Assembly (NCBI RefSeq): GCF_014647835.1 | Contig: NZ_BMPY01000003.1 | Span: forward strand, 186,001-250,000 | Direction: 5' to 3' | Length of the DNA: 64,000 nt | DNA from: Microbispora rosea subsp. aerata | GTDB lineage: Bacteria > Actinomycetota > Actinomycetes > Streptosporangiales > Streptosporangiaceae | In this document: in pieces, positions 57,045 through 64,000 of the stretch | Layout: each line of letters begins with the position of its first letter | Numbering within the stretch: position 1 is the stretch's first letter | Program-made: the position numbers and the translations under genes | The notes under the pieces: model-generated | Databases searched by the model: none | What the model was told of the DNA's origin: nothing | What the model saw: the letters and a program-made list of their open reading frames with translations, nothing else

Positions 57045-58690
57045 GCACTGGCCTCGTTCCTGATCGCGCGGAGCCGGTGGAGCATCGCACCGTCCGCGAA
57101 GTGGTCGTGCAACCGGCGATATTCGGCGTACAGCCGGTCGTATGCGTCGGCCCGCCCGGCGTCGGGCACGTAGGCGGCGGCCTCGCGCTTGCCCATCGCC
57201 GCCGCGGCGGCCGTGATGTCGGGGTAGGCGCCCGCCGCGACCGCGGCGTGGATCGCCGAGCCGAGGGCCGGCCCCTGGTCGGAGCCGATCACCGACAGCG
57301 GGCGGCGCAGCACGTCGGCGTAGGTCTGCATGAGGAAGCGGTTCTTGAGCAGGCCGCCGGCGACCACGAACTCCTCGACCGGCACCCCCGACGCCTCGAA
57401 CGTCTCCACGATCGTCCGGGCGCCGAACGCCGTGGCCTCGATGAGCGCGCGGTAGACGTCCTCGGGGCGGGTGGCGAGCGTCTGCCCGACGATCACGCCG
57501 GACAGGGTGTGGTCGACGAGCACCGAGCGGTTGCCGCCGTGCCAGTCGAGCGCGACCAAACCGTGCTGCCCGACCTTCTGCCCGGCCGCGAGCGAGGTCA
57601 GGTATTCGTGCAGGCCGACTCCCGCCTCCGCCGCCCGCTCCGCGTACGAGGCGGGCACGCAGTTGTCCACGAACCAGGCGAAGATGTCGCCGACGGCGGA
57701 CTGGCCCGCCTCGTAGCCCCACAGGCCGGGGACGATGCCGTCGCGCACCACCCCGCACATGCCGGGCACCTCGGCGAGCTGGTCGGAGCACATGACGTGG
57801 CAGGTGGAGGTGCCCATGATGGCGACCATCTGGCCCGGCCGCACCGCGTCGGCCGCCGCGGCGGTGACGTGGGCGTCGACGTTGCCGACCGCGACCGCGA
57901 TCCCCTCGGGGAGGCCCGTCCACTCGGCGGCCCGCGCGGTCAGGCGACCGGCGAGGCCGCCGAGCGGCGCGAGCTCCTGGCCGAGCTTCCGGGTGAACCC
58001 GGAGAAGGCGGGATTCAGCGCGGCCAGGAAGTCCTCGGAGGGATAACCGCCGTCCTGGTGGATGGCCTTGTATCCGGCGGTGCAGACGTTGCGGGTCTCC
58101 ACGCCGGTGAGCTGCCAGATGATCCAGTCGGCCGCCTCGATCCACCGGTCGGCCCGGTCGTACATCTCCGGGTCCTCCTCCAGGAGCTGCAGCCCCTTGG
58201 CGAAGGCCCACTCGGAGGAGATCTTGCCGCCGTACCGCGCCAGCCACGGCTCGCCGCGCTCGGCGGCCACCGCGTTGATGCGGTCGGCGTGGGGCTGGGC
58301 CGCGTGGTGCTTCCAGAGCTTCGGCCAGGCGTGCGGCCGCTCGGGGAACTCCTCGCACAATGGGCGGCCGTCGGCGGTCGTGGGGAGGATCGTGCAGGCG
58401 GTGAAGTCGGTGCCGATGCCGATCACCCGGTCGGCGGGCACCTGCGCGGCGGCCAGCGCCTTCGGCACCGCGTGGCGCAGCACGTCGATCCAGTCGGCCG
58501 GCGCCTGCAGCGCCCAGTCGGGGCCGAGCCGGACGCCGGAGCCCGGCAGCGCGTCCTCGATCACGCGGTGGGCGTACTCGTGGACGGCGCTGCCCAGCTC
58601 CGCGCCGTCGCTCACCCGCACCACCACCGCGCGGCCGGATAACGTGCCGTAGTCCACACCCACCACGTAACGATCACTGTTAGCGTTCAC
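57041..58690 (-). CDS. araB: ribulokinase
   Basis: 549-aa FGGY-family kinase that phosphorylates L-ribulose. N-terminal nucleotide fold YVVGVDYGTLSGRA (~8-21), IGIGTDFTACT (~96-106), the FGGY signature region around DWHGGNRSVLVDHTLSG (landmark GGNRSVLVDHTL), and C-terminal VVAGGLLKNRFLMQ. The GTG at 58690 has GGAGG 6 nt upstream. It heads the tightly coupled catabolic block araB-araD-araA-GH43 and is separated from the mmsB transporter gene by a strong stem-loop. Confidence 0.96.
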   Translation of the reverse strand: MNANSDRYVVGVDYGTLSGRAVVVRVSDGAELGSAVHEYAHRVIEDALPGSGVRLGPDWALQAPADWIDVLRHAVPKALAAAQVPADRVIGIGTDFTACTILPTTADGRPLCEEFPERPHAWPKLWKHHAAQPHADRINAVAAERGEPWLARYGGKISSEWAFAKGLQLLEEDPEMYDRADRWIEAADWIIWQLTGVETRNVCTAGYKAIHQDGGYPSEDFLAALNPAFSGFTRKLGQELAPLGGLAGRLTARAAEWTGLPEGIAVAVGNVDAHVTAAAADAVRPGQMVAIMGTSTCHVMCSDQLAEVPGMCGVVRDGIVPGLWGYEAGQSAVGDIFAWFVDNCVPASYAERAAEAGVGLHEYLTSLAAGQKVGQHGLVALDWHGGNRSVLVDHTLSGVIVGQTLATRPEDVYRALIEATAFGARTIVETFEASGVPVEEFVVAGGLLKNRFLMQTYADVLRRPLSVIGSDQGPALGSAIHAAVAAGAYPDITAAAAAMGKREAAAYVPDAGRADAYDRLYAEYRRLHDHFADGAMLHRLRAIRNEASA

Positions 58691-58724
58691 ATCTAACCTC
58701 CAGAGGCTTGGATCCGGGGGGCGG

Positions 58725-58756
58725 GGGCCGCCGGCCTGCGACGGAGCCGGCGGCCC
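58725..58756 (-). terminator. intercistronic stem-loop between mmsB and araB
   Basis: GGGCCGCCGGC / GCCGGCGGCCC, 11-bp perfect arms, 10-nt loop, 31 bp after the mmsB stop and 34 bp before araB. Probably partial terminator or RNA-stabilising element that sets different levels for transport and catabolic genes. Confidence 0.55.
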
Positions 58757-58787
58757 GGGATCGGTGTGCTTGTGATGCCGGCCGTCG

Positions 58788-60047
58788 TCAGCGCGCGGTG
58801 CCCGCCCTGCGCTTGGTCCACACGTCGAACGCCACCGCGGCGAGCAGCACGGCGCCCTTGACGAGCATGACCCGCTCACTGGGCGAGCCGATCAACGACA
58901 TGCCGTTGTTGATCACCGCCATGATCAGGCCGCCGGTGATCGCGCCGACCACCTTGCCCACGCCGCCCTGCACGGCCGCGCCGCCGATGAAGGCCGCGGC
59001 GATCGCGTCCAGCTCGAAGCTGTTGCCCGCGGTGGGACCGGCCTGGTTGAGCCGGCCGGCGAAGATGACGCCGGCGATCGCGGACAGCACCCCCATGTTG
59101 ACGAAGATCCAGAAGACGACCGACTTGACCTTCACGCCGGACATCACGGCCGCCTGCAGGTTCCCGCCGATCGCGTAGATCTGCCGTCCGAAGACCGTGC
59201 GGTTGGCCATCAGCGAGTACGCCAGCACGAGCACCGCGAGCAGCACGAGCACCCACGGCAGGTTCTTGAACCGGGCGAGCTGCACGACGAGGAAGAGGAT
59301 CACGGCGGCTCCGGCCGCCATCTTCAGCGCGAACAGCGCCAGGGAGTCCACCGCCTGGCCGTAGCCCTTGCGGGCGGCCCGGGCGCGCCATTGCGCCAGG
59401 ACCATGCCGGCGATCGCGGCGATGCCGACCAGCAGGCTGAACAGGTCCGCGCCGCCGAGCGGGCCGAGGCCGACGTTGCCGAGCCAGCCGTCGGTGAAGC
59501 CGTTGGCCAGCGTGCGCACCTGGTCGGGGAACGGGCCGATGCCCTGGTTGCCCAGGACGGTGAGGGTCAGCGCCCGGAACAGCAGCATGCCGGCCAGCGT
59601 GACGATGAACGCCGGGATGCCGAAGTACGCGATCCAGTAGCCCTGCCACGCCCCGATCAGCGCGCCGGCGACGAGCGTGATCAGCAGGGCCAGCGGCCAG
59701 GCCACGCCCATGTTCACCATGAGCACCGCGGCCAGCGCGCCGGTGACCGCGACCACCGACCCGACCGACAGGTCGATGTGCCCCGCGATGATGATCAGGA
59801 TCATCCCGATCGCGAGGATCAGGATGTAGGAGTTCTGCACGATGATGTTGGAGATGTTCTGCGGCTGCAGCAGAGCGCCGTCGGTCAGCACCGAGAACAA
59901 CGCGATGATCAGCGCGAAGGCGATGTAGATGCCGCTGGAACGCAGGTTGAGCGACAGCCCGCCGAGCGACACCCGGCCCGGCCGCTTCGGCGCTCCCCCG
60001 CCGCCCTCGGCGCCGACCTCCACGTCGGCGGGCGTGATGCTGCTCAT
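58788..60047 (-). CDS. mmsB: multiple-monosaccharide ABC transporter permease
   Basis: 419-aa membrane protein with about 10 helices, of the RbsC/XylH/GguB family. Landmarks: GHIDLSVGSVVAVTG (~108-122, the conserved permease motif), PAFIVTLAGMLLFRAL (landmark), LARFKNLPW and the late LDAIAAAFIGGAAVQGGVG. It forms the channel for the MmsA ATPase and the ChvE-like binding protein encoded just upstream, importing L-arabinose and related pentoses. Its ATG is 6 bp after the mmsA stop with AGGAG upstream. Confidence 0.94.
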   Translation of the reverse strand: MSSITPADVEVGAEGGGGAPKRPGRVSLGGLSLNLRSSGIYIAFALIIALFSVLTDGALLQPQNISNIIVQNSYILILAIGMILIIIAGHIDLSVGSVVAVTGALAAVLMVNMGVAWPLALLITLVAGALIGAWQGYWIAYFGIPAFIVTLAGMLLFRALTLTVLGNQGIGPFPDQVRTLANGFTDGWLGNVGLGPLGGADLFSLLVGIAAIAGMVLAQWRARAARKGYGQAVDSLALFALKMAAGAAVILFLVVQLARFKNLPWVLVLLAVLVLAYSLMANRTVFGRQIYAIGGNLQAAVMSGVKVKSVVFWIFVNMGVLSAIAGVIFAGRLNQAGPTAGNSFELDAIAAAFIGGAAVQGGVGKVVGAITGGLIMAVINNGMSLIGSPSERVMLVKGAVLLAAVAFDVWTKRRAGTAR

Positions 60048-60053
60048 GTCGAG

Positions 60054-61583
60054 CTACTCCTGTCCCTTGGTCATGAGATACATGAGGCGTTCCTGCGTGG
60101 CCTCCTCACGGGGCACCTCGCCGGTGATGCGCCCCTCGGAGAGCGTGTAGACGCGGTCGCACAGGCCGAGCAGCTCGGGCAGCTCCGACGAGATCACCAG
60201 AACGGCCTTGCCCTGCTCCGCGAGCCGGTTGATGATCGTGTAGATCTCGTACTTGGCGCCGACGTCGATGCCCCGGGTCGGCTCGTCGAGGATCAGCACG
60301 TCCGGCTCGGTCAGGATCCACTTGGACAGCACGACCTTCTGCTGGTTGCCGCCGCTCAGCTTGCCGACGACGCTGTCGACGCCGGGCGCCTTGATGTTCA
60401 TGCTCGCGCGGAACCGCTCGGCGACGCGGTATTCCTCGTACTCGTTGACCCAGCCGCGCTTGGCCAGGCCCTTGAGGCCGGCGGCGCTGATGTTGCGCTT
60501 GATGTCGTCGATGAGGTTGAGGCCGTACCTCTTGCGGTCCTCGGTGGCGTAGGCGATGCCGTGCCTGATCGCGTCCTGCACGGTGCGGATCTCGATCGGC
60601 CTGCCGTCCTTGAAGATCCTGCCGGAGATGTGCACGCCGTACGTCCGCCCGAACACGCTCATCGCCAGCTCCGTGCGTCCGGCGCCCATCAGCCCCGCCA
60701 GGCCCACGATCTCACCGCGGCGCAGCATGAGCGAGGCCCCGTCGACCACCTTCCTGCCGGGCTGGCTGGGGCTGTAGACCGTCCAGTCCTCGATGCGGAA
60801 CGCCTCCTCGCCGATCGACGGCGTACGCGGCGGGAAGCGGTTGTCCAGGGCGCGGCCGACCATCCCGGAGATGAGGCGGTCCTCGGTCACCTCGTCGCGG
60901 GCCATGTCCAGCGTCTCGATCGTGCGCCCGTCGCGCAGGATCGTGACGGAGTCGGCGATCGCGGTGACCTCGTTGAGCTTGTGCGAGATGATCACGCAGG
61001 TGATGCCGTCGTCCCTGAGCCCGCGCAGCAGGTCGAGCAGGTGGGCGGAGTCCTCGTCGTTGAGCGCCGCGGTCGGCTCGTCGAGGATGAGGAGCTTGAC
61101 CTCCTTCGACAGCGCCTTGGCGATCTCCACGAGCTGCTGCTTGCCGACGCCGATGTCGGCGACCGTCGTCGTGGGGTTCTCCCGCAGGCCGACCCGCTTC
61201 AGCAGCTCGCCGGCCTCGTAGTTGGTGCGGTTCCAGTCGATGATTCCGCGCCTGGCCCGCTCGTTGCCGAGGTAGATGTTCTCCGCGATCGACAGCTGCG
61301 GGCACAGCGCCAGCTCCTGGTGGATGATGACGATGCCGGCGCGCTCGCTGTCGCGGATGCCGCCGAACTCGCAGCGCCTGCCCTCGAAGGTGATCTCACC
61401 CTCGTACTGGCCGTGGGGATAGACCCCGGACAGCACCTTCATCAGCGTCGACTTGCCGGCGCCGTTCTCGCCGCAGATGGCGTGGATCTCACCCCGTCGG
61501 ACCGCCAGGTTGACGTCCCGCAGCGCCGTCACCCCGGGGAACGTCTTGGTGATCCCCGTCATCCGCAAGATGTGCTCGGTCAT
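60054..61583 (-). CDS. mmsA: multiple-monosaccharide ABC transporter ATPase
   Basis: 509-aa protein with two fused ATPase domains, as usual for sugar importers of the RbsA/XylG/GguA group. Domain 1: Walker [10 protein letters not shown] (~38-46), Walker [11 protein letters not shown]. Domain 2: degenerate Walker A region ([10 protein letters not shown], ~294-303), signature [14 protein letters not shown] (landmark), Walker [12 protein letters not shown]. It energises uptake through MmsB. The ATG at 61583 follows a G-run. It is separated from the binding-protein gene by a 10-bp perfect stem-loop. Confidence 0.95.
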   Translation of the reverse strand: MTEHILRMTGITKTFPGVTALRDVNLAVRRGEIHAICGENGAGKSTLMKVLSGVYPHGQYEGEITFEGRRCEFGGIRDSERAGIVIIHQELALCPQLSIAENIYLGNERARRGIIDWNRTNYEAGELLKRVGLRENPTTTVADIGVGKQQLVEIAKALSKEVKLLILDEPTAALNDEDSAHLLDLLRGLRDDGITCVIISHKLNEVTAIADSVTILRDGRTIETLDMARDEVTEDRLISGMVGRALDNRFPPRTPSIGEEAFRIEDWTVYSPSQPGRKVVDGASLMLRRGEIVGLAGLMGAGRTELAMSVFGRTYGVHISGRIFKDGRPIEIRTVQDAIRHGIAYATEDRKRYGLNLIDDIKRNISAAGLKGLAKRGWVNEYEEYRVAERFRASMNIKAPGVDSVVGKLSGGNQQKVVLSKWILTEPDVLILDEPTRGIDVGAKYEIYTIINRLAEQGKAVLVISSELPELLGLCDRVYTLSEGRITGEVPREEATQERLMYLMTKGQE

Positions 61584-61600
61584 GTGCCCCCCGCTCGGGA

Positions 61601-61626
61601 GGGCCCGGGGACGTCTCCCCGGGCCC
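61601..61626 (-). terminator. stem-loop after the binding-protein gene
   Basis: GGGCCCGGGG / CCCCGGGCCC, perfect 10-bp arms with an ACGTCT loop, 6 bp after the chvE-like stop. Such structures commonly protect the binding-protein message and lower expression of the downstream ATPase and permease. Confidence 0.65.
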
Positions 61627-61632
61627 GGATCC

Positions 61633-62751
61633 CTACTTGAGCTGGTCCTCGGTGTAGTAGTTGCTGCCGATGAGGACGTCCTTGTAGTTGTCCTTGTCGA
61701 CGATCACCGGCTCCAGCAGGTACGACGGGACGACCTTGTTGCCGTTGTCGTAGTCCGTCGTGTTGTTCACCTCGGGCGTCTGGCCCTTCAGCACCGCGTC
61801 GGCCATCTTCACGGTCTGCTTCGCCAGCTCGCGGGTGTCCTTGAAGATGGTCGAGTACTGCTCACCGGCGATGATCGACTTGACCGACGCCAGCTCGGCG
61901 TCCTGGCCGGTCACGATCGGGTACGGCTGGCCGCTGGTGCCGTAGCCGGAGCTCTTCAGCGCCGACAGGATGCCGATGGACAGCCCGTCGTACGGCGAGA
62001 GCACGCCGTCGACCTTGGTGTCGCCGGTGTAGGTCTTGGTGAGGATGTCCTCCATGCGCTTTTGCGCCGTGGCCGGGTCCCACCGCAGGATGGCGGCCTG
62101 CTTGAAGTCGGTCTGGCCGCTCTTGATCACCAGCGTGCCGTCGTCGATCTTCGGCTGGAGCACCGACATCGCGCCGTTCCAGAAGAAGGTGGCGTTGTTG
62201 TCGTCCGGCGAGCCGGCGAACAGCTCGACGTTGAACGGGCCCTTCTTGCCGCTGTCGACGCCGAGGCCCTTCAGCAGCGAGGTCGCCTGCTGCACGCCGA
62301 CCTTGAAGTTGTCGAAGGTCGCGTAGTAGTCGACGTTCGGGCTGTTGCGGATGAGCCGGTCGTAGGCGATGACCGGGATCTTGTTGTCCGCGGCCTGCTG
62401 AAGCTGCGAGGTGATCGCGGTGCCGTCGATCGAGGCGATGATCAGGAGCTTGGCGCCCTTGGTGATCTGGTTCTCGATCTGGTTGACCTGGGTGGGGATG
62501 TCGTTCTCGGCGTACTGGAGGTCCACCTGGTAGCCGAGCGCCTCGAGCTGCTGCTTGACGTTGTCGCCGTCGTGGATCCAGCGTTCGGACGACTTGGTGG
62601 GCATGGTGACGCCGATCAGGGCTCCGGCGTTGCCGGCCGCCGCGGAGGCCGACGCCTCGGCGTCCACCGTCTTCTGGCTGGAACCACAGGCCGTCATCGT
62701 CGCGGCGAGCGCGATGGCGGACACCACGCCCCCGATTCGAGTCAGTTTCAT
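61633..62751 (-). CDS. chvE: ChvE-like sugar-binding lipoprotein
   Basis: 372-aa periplasmic-binding-type lipoprotein. The signal peptide ends in a lipobox (ATMTAC, Cys ~22). The two-lobed binding fold begins [20 protein letters not shown] (landmark MPTKSSERW, ~46-54), a pattern found in ChvE relatives that bind arabinose, xylose, glucose and galactose. [24 protein letters not shown] (landmark [11 protein letters not shown]) and [13 protein letters not shown] follow in family order. The ATG at 62751 has AAGGAGA upstream. It feeds MmsAB. In many bacteria the ligand range is broad; arabinose is inferred from the operon. Confidence 0.94.
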   Translation of the reverse strand: MKLTRIGGVVSAIALAATMTACGSSQKTVDAEASASAAAGNAGALIGVTMPTKSSERWIHDGDNVKQQLEALGYQVDLQYAENDIPTQVNQIENQITKGAKLLIIASIDGTAITSQLQQAADNKIPVIAYDRLIRNSPNVDYYATFDNFKVGVQQATSLLKGLGVDSGKKGPFNVELFAGSPDDNNATFFWNGAMSVLQPKIDDGTLVIKSGQTDFKQAAILRWDPATAQKRMEDILTKTYTGDTKVDGVLSPYDGLSIGILSALKSSGYGTSGQPYPIVTGQDAELASVKSIIAGEQYSTIFKDTRELAKQTVKMADAVLKGQTPEVNNTTDYDNGNKVVPSYLLEPVIVDKDNYKDVLIGSNYYTEDQLK

Positions 62752-62829
62752 GGGAATCTCCTTGGTTGGGGGTCGCCGGAGAGCCGGATTCGGCCGCTGC
62801 CGGGGGAAGGCATGAGACTGCTCCTCACG

Positions 62830-63828
62830 TCAATGGGCTCCGCGTCGCGATCCGGCCGAGAACACGCGCTGCAGGAGGATGAACGCGAACAGCAGCACCC
62901 CGATGAAGATCTTGGTCCACCACGAGCTCAGCGTGCCCTCGAAGCTGATGATCGTCTGGATCAGGCCGAGCACGAGCACGCCGAGCACGGTGCCGGCGAG
63001 GTAGCCGCTGCCGCCGGTGAGCAGCGTGCCGCCGATGACGACCGCCGCGATCGCGTCCAGCTCCATGCCGACGGCGCTGAGGCCGTACCCGGACAGGGAG
63101 TAGAAGGCGAACAGCAGCCCGCCGAGCGCGGAGCAGAACCCGCTGATCGTGTAGACGGCGATCTTCGTGCGGGCCACCGGGAGGCCCATCAGCAGGGCCG
63201 ACTGCTCGCTGCCGCCGGTCGCGTACACGTTGCGGCCGAGCCGGGTGTAGTGCAGCATGTACGCCGCGATCAGCACGACCACGATCGAGATCACCGCGCT
63301 CGGAGACAGCGACAGGTCGCCGCCGAGGTTGATCCTCGTCTGCGCGATCGCGGTGAACGTCTCGTTCTCGATCGGGATCGAGTCGGTGCTGATCGTGTAG
63401 CACAAGCCGCGGGCGAGGAACATCCCGGCCAAGGTGACGATGAACGGCTGGATCTCGAAGTAGTGGATGATCGCGCCCATGCCCAGGCCCAGCGTCGCGC
63501 CGATCACCAGCACCAGGGCGATGACCGCGTACGCCGGCCAGCCGTCCTTCAACAGGCTGGCGCTGACCATGGTGGCGAGCGCGACCACCGACCCCACGGA
63601 CAGGTCGATGCCGCCGGTCAGGATCACGAACGTCATGCCGACCGCGACGACCAGCAGGAAGGCGTTGTCGATGAAGACGTTGAGGATGATCTGCCCGGTG
63701 GCGAAGTTGTCGTAGCGGACGCCGCCCGCCACGAACATCGCCACGAACAGGCAGGCGGTCACCAGGACCGGGACGTACTTCTGCGGGACCACGCGGCGCA
63801 GCCCCGGCAGACCGGTGATGCTCGTCAT
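62830..63828 (-). CDS. yjfF: YjfF-like furanose ABC transporter permease
   Basis: 332-aa permease close to E. coli YjfF of the galactofuranose importer YtfQRT-YjfF. Landmarks: NAFLLVVAVGMTFVILTGGIDLSVG (landmark GMTFVILTGGIDLSVGS, ~62-78), PFIVTLAGMFLARGL, STDSIPIENETF, VELDAIAAVVIGGTL-like (MELDAIAAVVIGGTLLTGG) and FEGTLSSWWTKI near the end. The ATG overlaps the upstream permease stop (ATGA). The matching ATPase and binding protein are not in the window and should lie to the right. It probably imports arabinofuranose or small arabinofuranosides in this setting. Confidence 0.92.
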   Translation of the reverse strand: MTSITGLPGLRRVVPQKYVPVLVTACLFVAMFVAGGVRYDNFATGQIILNVFIDNAFLLVVAVGMTFVILTGGIDLSVGSVVALATMVSASLLKDGWPAYAVIALVLVIGATLGLGMGAIIHYFEIQPFIVTLAGMFLARGLCYTISTDSIPIENETFTAIAQTRINLGGDLSLSPSAVISIVVVLIAAYMLHYTRLGRNVYATGGSEQSALLMGLPVARTKIAVYTISGFCSALGGLLFAFYSLSGYGLSAVGMELDAIAAVVIGGTLLTGGSGYLAGTVLGVLVLGLIQTIISFEGTLSSWWTKIFIGVLLFAFILLQRVFSAGSRRGAH

Positions 63829-64000
63829 GCCGAGACCCTCACCTTCTCTTCGGTAGCCGGGCGCGCCTCGATCGGGCGCCTGCGGCGGTGGAACACCTTC
63901 GCGCGGAAGGCCGGGGACTGGATCAGGCAGACGATGGTCACCACGAGCGCCTTGAACAGCAGGGTGGTCTCCGGCGGGACGCCGATCGAGTAGATCGTGG
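63825..64000 (-). CDS. YtfT-like ABC transporter permease, C-terminal end (5' part outside window)
   Basis: Only the last ~58 residues are visible: IYSIGVPPETTLLFKALVV (landmark SIGVPPETTLLFKAL), a final hydrophobic helix, and a charged cytosolic tail (FHRRRRPIEARPATEEKVR) to a TGA overlapping the next ATG. The pattern matches the end of YtfT, the partner of YjfF. It shows that the operon continues beyond the right edge. Confidence 0.8.
   Translation of the reverse strand, partial: TIYSIGVPPETTLLFKALVVTIVCLIQSPAFRAKVFHRRRRPIEARPATEEKVRVSA

Overview
The window looks like chromosomal DNA from a filamentous actinomycete. It is very GC-rich with strong G/C third-codon bias, uses many GTG and a few TTG starts, and carries actinobacterial families: GuaB1, DUF4192, an AfsR/SARP regulator, ECF41 sigma, tricorn protease and a SpoIIE-type phosphatase with a kinase-like ATPase domain. 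The pair of a cyclopropane-synthase-like methyltransferase and a DHCR24-like flavoprotein (10-methyl branched fatty acids) plus the arabinan/cellulose genes fit Streptosporangiales (Nonomuraea/Streptosporangium/Microbispora-like). That placement is inference. No transposase, integrase, phage gene or CRISPR array was seen.

Layout. 1-10.5 kb: end of a PatB-type aminotransferase, a secreted GH5-CBM2 cellulase, tricorn protease, leuS, and a proline-rich single-pass membrane protein. 10.5-23.8 kb: a lipid-oriented stretch with a P450 divergent from an acyl-CoA ligase, the tmsA-tmsB-like operon, a D-2-hydroxyacid dehydrogenase divergent from an alpha-methylacyl-CoA racemase, a nitroreductase, a decayed drug-type ABC transporter and guaB1. 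23.9-32.5 kb: FKBP isomerase, GT39-like glycosyltransferase, ATP-dependent DNA ligase, a DUF1707/DUF4870 protein, an AfsR/SARP regulator and an overlapping DMT transporter. 33-44 kb: DUF4192, an ABC-F ATPase behind a leaderless short leader ORF, EI24, Maf, a Castor/Pollux-like protein, a paralogue of the proline-rich membrane protein, PTH2, an MFS transporter and a GlxA-type regulator.

44-52.7 kb: HxlR regulator with a divergent SDR and a clear operator; two near-identical tRNA-Ala(GGC) genes flanking about 4.5 kb (SpoIIE phosphatase, methyltransferase, XRE-cupin regulator and azlCD); and an ECF41 sigma operon with its own predicted promoter. 52.7-64 kb: one long leftward L-arabinose operon. 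In transcription order it holds two YtfT/YjfF-type furanose permeases (the first cut by the window edge), a ChvE-like binding protein, MmsA, MmsB, araB, araD, araA and a secreted LamG/Ig/GH43 arabinanase. Junctions are mostly ATGA/GTGA overlaps, with stem-loops after the binding-protein gene and between mmsB and araB. The whole unit reads as: cut arabinan outside, import arabinose or arabino-oligomers, and convert to xylulose-5-phosphate.

Several genes have a TAnnnT-type -10 box 6-8 nt before their start and no Shine-Dalgarno sequence, suggesting leaderless transcripts. Several intergenic regions carry decayed tandem repeats (about 58 bp, 29 bp and 95 bp units). The least expected items are the leaderless leader ORF before the ABC-F gene, a collagen-like Gly-X-Y insert in AzlC, the duplicated tRNA-Ala bracketing 4.5 kb, the symmetric GAAC operator region of the XRE regulator, and the ECF41-flavoenzyme unit.
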